Assembly: GCA_914767715.1 (NCBI GenBank)
Contig: OU612072.1
Span: forward strand, 8,248,001 to 8,312,000
DNA from: Membranipora membranacea
Lineage: Eukaryota > Bryozoa > Gymnolaemata > Cheilostomatida > Membraniporidae
Reading direction: 5' to 3'
DNA length: 64,000 nucleotides
The notes beneath the pieces were generated by a model. That model ran no database searches. It was not told where the DNA came from and saw only the letters and a program-made list of their open reading frames with translations. The first letter of the stretch is position 1. Each line of letters starts with the position of its first letter. The translations under genes and the position numbers were made by a program. Below are positions 61,209-64,000 of the stretch, piece by piece.

Positions 61209-61650
61209 AACAGCGCATACAAAGTATCGGATGTCAAATAAGAGGACTAGGCGACAATGGGAAGCCTATGTTGGAGTAGGGAGCCATTGACCTCCTACCG
61301 CCAGCAGAACCATATTAACTACCACCAATAACTTATGTAAGACAAATACCTGATGTCAAATAGTAGGACTAGGCACCAGTGGAACAGCCATCTACAACAG
61401 GGTCGTAGTTTTATAAAAAATTGTAGGGGAGGCAAAAGTCTAAGGTGAGTTTGACGCATCACCAGTAAGCTCCTACTCGTGCAATTTGAGGTATATATTA
61501 TTGACAAATGGAATCTGGATAGGAGCTGATTCTGACATGGATTATTCAATTATTGTGTTTAAGGCCACTGTATTTAGCTTTTTAGGGGAGGCAAAGCGTC
61601 CCTGCCTCTCCTGCAGTTGTTGACCTTCCACTGCCAGCATAAAAAATTAT
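61209..61650. repeat. Two tandem repeat copies, the second split by an insertion
   Basis: 61215-61310 and the pair 61353-61397 plus 61615-61645 share ggatgtcaaat, aggactaggc, and ttgacctcc/ccgccagca-type blocks in the same order. The second copy is interrupted by family X copy C. Confidence 0.6.
61398..61614 (-). mobile_element. Nonautonomous element family X, copy C (nested insertion)
   Basis: Reverse orientation of the elements at 33527 and 33959. Begins cagggtcgtagttttat and ends gcctctcctgcag. The internal block aaggccactgtatttagct is the reverse of the block in copies A and B. Confidence 0.65.
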
Positions 61651-61953
61651 TCAACGCTTTATGGCTCCCAAAGTGAGGACAACCCGATTTCTGGTTGACA
61701 ATTAATTGCAAATTTATAATGTATAATGTTAGAATTAGCATACATAGTTATGACTGTCATGTATTTTTAATCATTGATAGTTCGATCATATTTTAATAAC
61801 ACTGTTCAACAAAAGAATTAACCCAATTCTGAAAGGTACATACCATAAGTTTTACAAGATTTAAAGGTTTATGGTGACTGATATCGGTCAAAGTATCTTG
61901 TTTTGTTGTGTACAGTGATCTCGGTTGAATGATAAGGCCTTATGCCCGCTAGT

Positions 61954-62047
61954 CTAAGCGCCCAGACTCCAAGGCTCCTTACCTGCACCTGAGGAGTTTG
62001 ATAGCTGGCGCAGGTAACTCCCTGCGCCTTGGAGTCTGAGCACTTAG
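61954..62047. mobile_element. Short hairpin MITE with CTAAGYGCYCAGACTCC ends
   Basis: Inverted arms of about 36-40 bp, ctaagcgcccagactccaag at the left and cttggagtctgagcacttag at the right, also pairing further inside (ttacctgc with gcaggtaa). Same terminus type as 18428-18506. Confidence 0.8.
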
Positions 62048-63481
62048 AAATTATGACCGCAAACATCTTCTCAAGACTGTCTCACAACATTTCATGATTG
62101 TATAACATCTTCCCAAGACTGTCCAAAAGACACTCAGCTATAGGTGCTAAAAAAGGTGTTTATTTTAACGGAATTGGGGCAACATGGAATTGAATTTTTT
62201 TAAATCAAAATTCTATGTTGATTTCAAATATCTAGATCTTACACCTCTCAGTCTGCCAGATAAAAAATTATTCAGGGTTATAGTCCGGAATTCATGAAAA
62301 GCTATCGTTCAGTGTATTATAACGGAAGAGGTCAGCAATTTGGCAGCATTTATATGTGTAGATAGATTGTATTACTACTATGTCTTAGTTCTACACCTAT
62401 AAGTTCAACAAATCCAGAGAAATTATATTTTTAATCTTAAAATAGAGTGGAGGAGATAACTCTATTGATTGCTATATAATCTCATTGTTTTGCCTTAGTA
62501 TTGCCTGTTGTGTACTGTCTGATTGGAAACCTCTTGATATTATAATATGTATACTGTATACCTTTATATTTTATATTTATTGTTTTGTTTAAAAAACCAC
62601 TATGGCATGCATCCAACCAATTTTATTAGTAATCAATTGGATGCATCATTGAAGTTTCAGCCCATATCTCTCTCCCTATGAGGAATTTGACTTCATCCCC
62701 AGAATACAGAATTTGTTATTCTTAATGACTCAGTGATGATATATATGGATCATTAGCACATAAATTTTGGAGATGTTTGGATTTGGAAATGTATAATAGC
62801 ACTGGTGTTATCGTTGTTTGCAAGCCACCACCTAATTATGAAGCGTGTATGTTTTTCACTGTGATTTATTGAGAATGATCTAGCTAATCTTGTAACGATT
62901 GTAAGTATGAGACAGTGCACAAACATGAGCACCTGGGGTACAGGTGAAGAACTTCAAGATTTAAAACTAAACAGACACTTTAAATAAAACAGGCCATACG
63001 GTTCTGTATAAATTTGTCTATTTAAGTTGTCGTGAAATGTACACAGATCACACAATTATCTATTCGTTCGCTCCTCTGTCTTGGTACTCAAAGGAATTTA
63101 ATTTCACCAACATGATGAAATTATAAGAAAAGATACAGCAGCAACACAACACATAGTATACAAATAAATACTTGGTTTTGTAACAATACATTATATTAAA
63201 TAACAGTTACGTTTATCATACCAAAGTTTAACCTTCAAAGAATAGAGCATTATCTGTTTTCGATTGCTTGTGTAAGGTAGCGCAATGGTCATGACAATCA
63301 CTCAGCTCTGGACAACAATTATAAACTACGTTCCTCTCCATTCCAAGGCGACACCATTTAATGCATTATTAAAAAATTCAGATTTTATAGGGTACATATT
63401 CAACACTTGTAATAAGTAGTATTATTTGAGATTTGATTTTAAATCAATATAAATTGTAGTATTGATACTGATATAGTAATA
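62048..63481. other. Intergenic, no gene recognised
   Basis: AT-rich with no convincing frames. It could hold UTR of a gene to the right. Confidence 0.45.
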
Positions 63482-63559
63482 TTACCCCACAAAGATGATT
63501 ATTCTGGGAAAATATCTGCATGCAGATATTTTCCCAGAATAATCATCTTTGTGGGGTAA
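63482..63559. repeat. Perfect 78-bp palindrome
   Basis: Two 39-bp arms (63482-63520 and 63521-63559) are exact reverse complements with no spacer. The match ends at both outer edges (a at 63481 against c at 63560). Confidence 0.97.
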
Positions 63560-63885
63560 CCATCCTTGAGTTAACACTTTTAATGAATCAAACTTTATCC
63601 GAACCATTTTTATCAAGATAACCAGTGACTGCAGCCATAGGCTCCACACATTAGTCCCTCACAGTAGAGACGCTCAAGTTGACCGAAGGGCAGTTTTCCA
63701 TCGAGGTAAACACAGCAAAGCGCAAAATATCAATTTTCCGTGATGGTACTTTGATATATGGTGTATGATATACTGTTTAGTTTATTTGTGTTTCAATTTT
63801 TATTATCATAAGATTTCAATTTAGTAGCTTTACAATTGCCAGGCTGTTGAGTCGGTAGCATAATAGTATCGCCAGTATGGGATTT

Positions 63886-63953
63886 TTATTTTCCCTTGGG
63901 ATTGCCACCACTAACACAGCCTCGACATGTACGCCCTGGTGCTCGTTCTGCCC
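63886..63953 (-). CDS. Candidate terminal exon of an unidentified gene
   Basis: Acceptor with a pyrimidine-rich tract (CTCCTTCTTCATATTTTGTAG type) at 63954-63975, then 21 codons A-E-R-A-P-G-R-T-C-R-G-C-V-S-G-G-N-P-K-G-K and TAA inside AAAATAAAAA, a possible overlapping poly(A) signal. The C-x2-C spacing suggests a small zinc or cysteine motif. Upstream exons would be outside the window. Confidence 0.3.
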
Positions 63954-64000
63954 CTACAAAATATGAAGAAGGAGATGCCAGTTTGGAATGAAGAGTAATA

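Noticed and set aside
63840-63900. tRNA-like D-arm (ttgagtcggtagcat)
   Set aside because: No matching T arm or acceptor stem at the right spacing.
1-64000. CRISPR arrays, operons or other prokaryotic systems
   Set aside because: The tandem repeats are minisatellites without unique spacers, and gene structure is intron-bearing eukaryotic.

Overview
The window looks like nuclear DNA from a metazoan, most likely a marine invertebrate and possibly a deuterostome; the last point is inference. It has AT-rich intergenic DNA, multi-exon genes with GT-AG introns in consistent phase, many simple repeats, SINE- and MITE-like elements and decaying retroelements. There are no bacterial operons. Exon boundaries were set by eye from splice consensus, reading phase and comparison between paralogues in the window.

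Layout: (1) 1-2700, minus strand: an LTR retrotransposon running off the left edge. Gag has two CCHC knuckles, and a long uninterrupted pol frame holds protease, reverse transcriptase, RNase H and the start of integrase. Gag carries a frameshift, and a single in-frame TAG separates gag from pol. (2) 6002-9202, plus strand: a set of phase-compatible exons that look like a decayed secreted-protein gene (signal peptide, chitin-binding type-2-like cysteine pattern, sushi-like start). A ~102-bp minisatellite lies in its last intron. (3) 10130-11069: fragment of a non-LTR retrotransposon. (4) 12692-32159, minus strand: three head-to-tail paralogues of a rhodopsin-family seven-transmembrane receptor. 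All have five coding exons and the same intron phases (1,0,0,2). Copies 1 and 3 are intact. Copy 2 has a TGG-to-TGA change just before TM7. Copies 1 and 2 also share intron and flank sequence, so they come from a recent segmental duplication.

(5) 32160-36577: repeat-rich intergenic DNA with several nonautonomous DNA elements, one flanked by an 8-bp direct repeat. (6) 36578-56358, minus strand: an RFX5/RFX7-type transcription factor in 14 visible coding exons, at least 850 codons, with the winged-helix DNA-binding domain split between exons 3 and 4. Its 5' end is not resolved. (7) 56359-64000: mostly noncoding, with nested repeats, a perfect 78-bp palindrome and a possible last exon of another minus-strand gene near the right edge.

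The genes do not form a pathway. The receptor cluster is a lineage-specific tandem expansion beside a conserved transcription-factor gene. No clearly new biological system was found. The points most worth checking are the receptor triplet with its broken middle copy, the gag-TAG-pol arrangement, the splice-donor-bearing repeat array in the RFX gene, the MITE families and the perfect palindrome.
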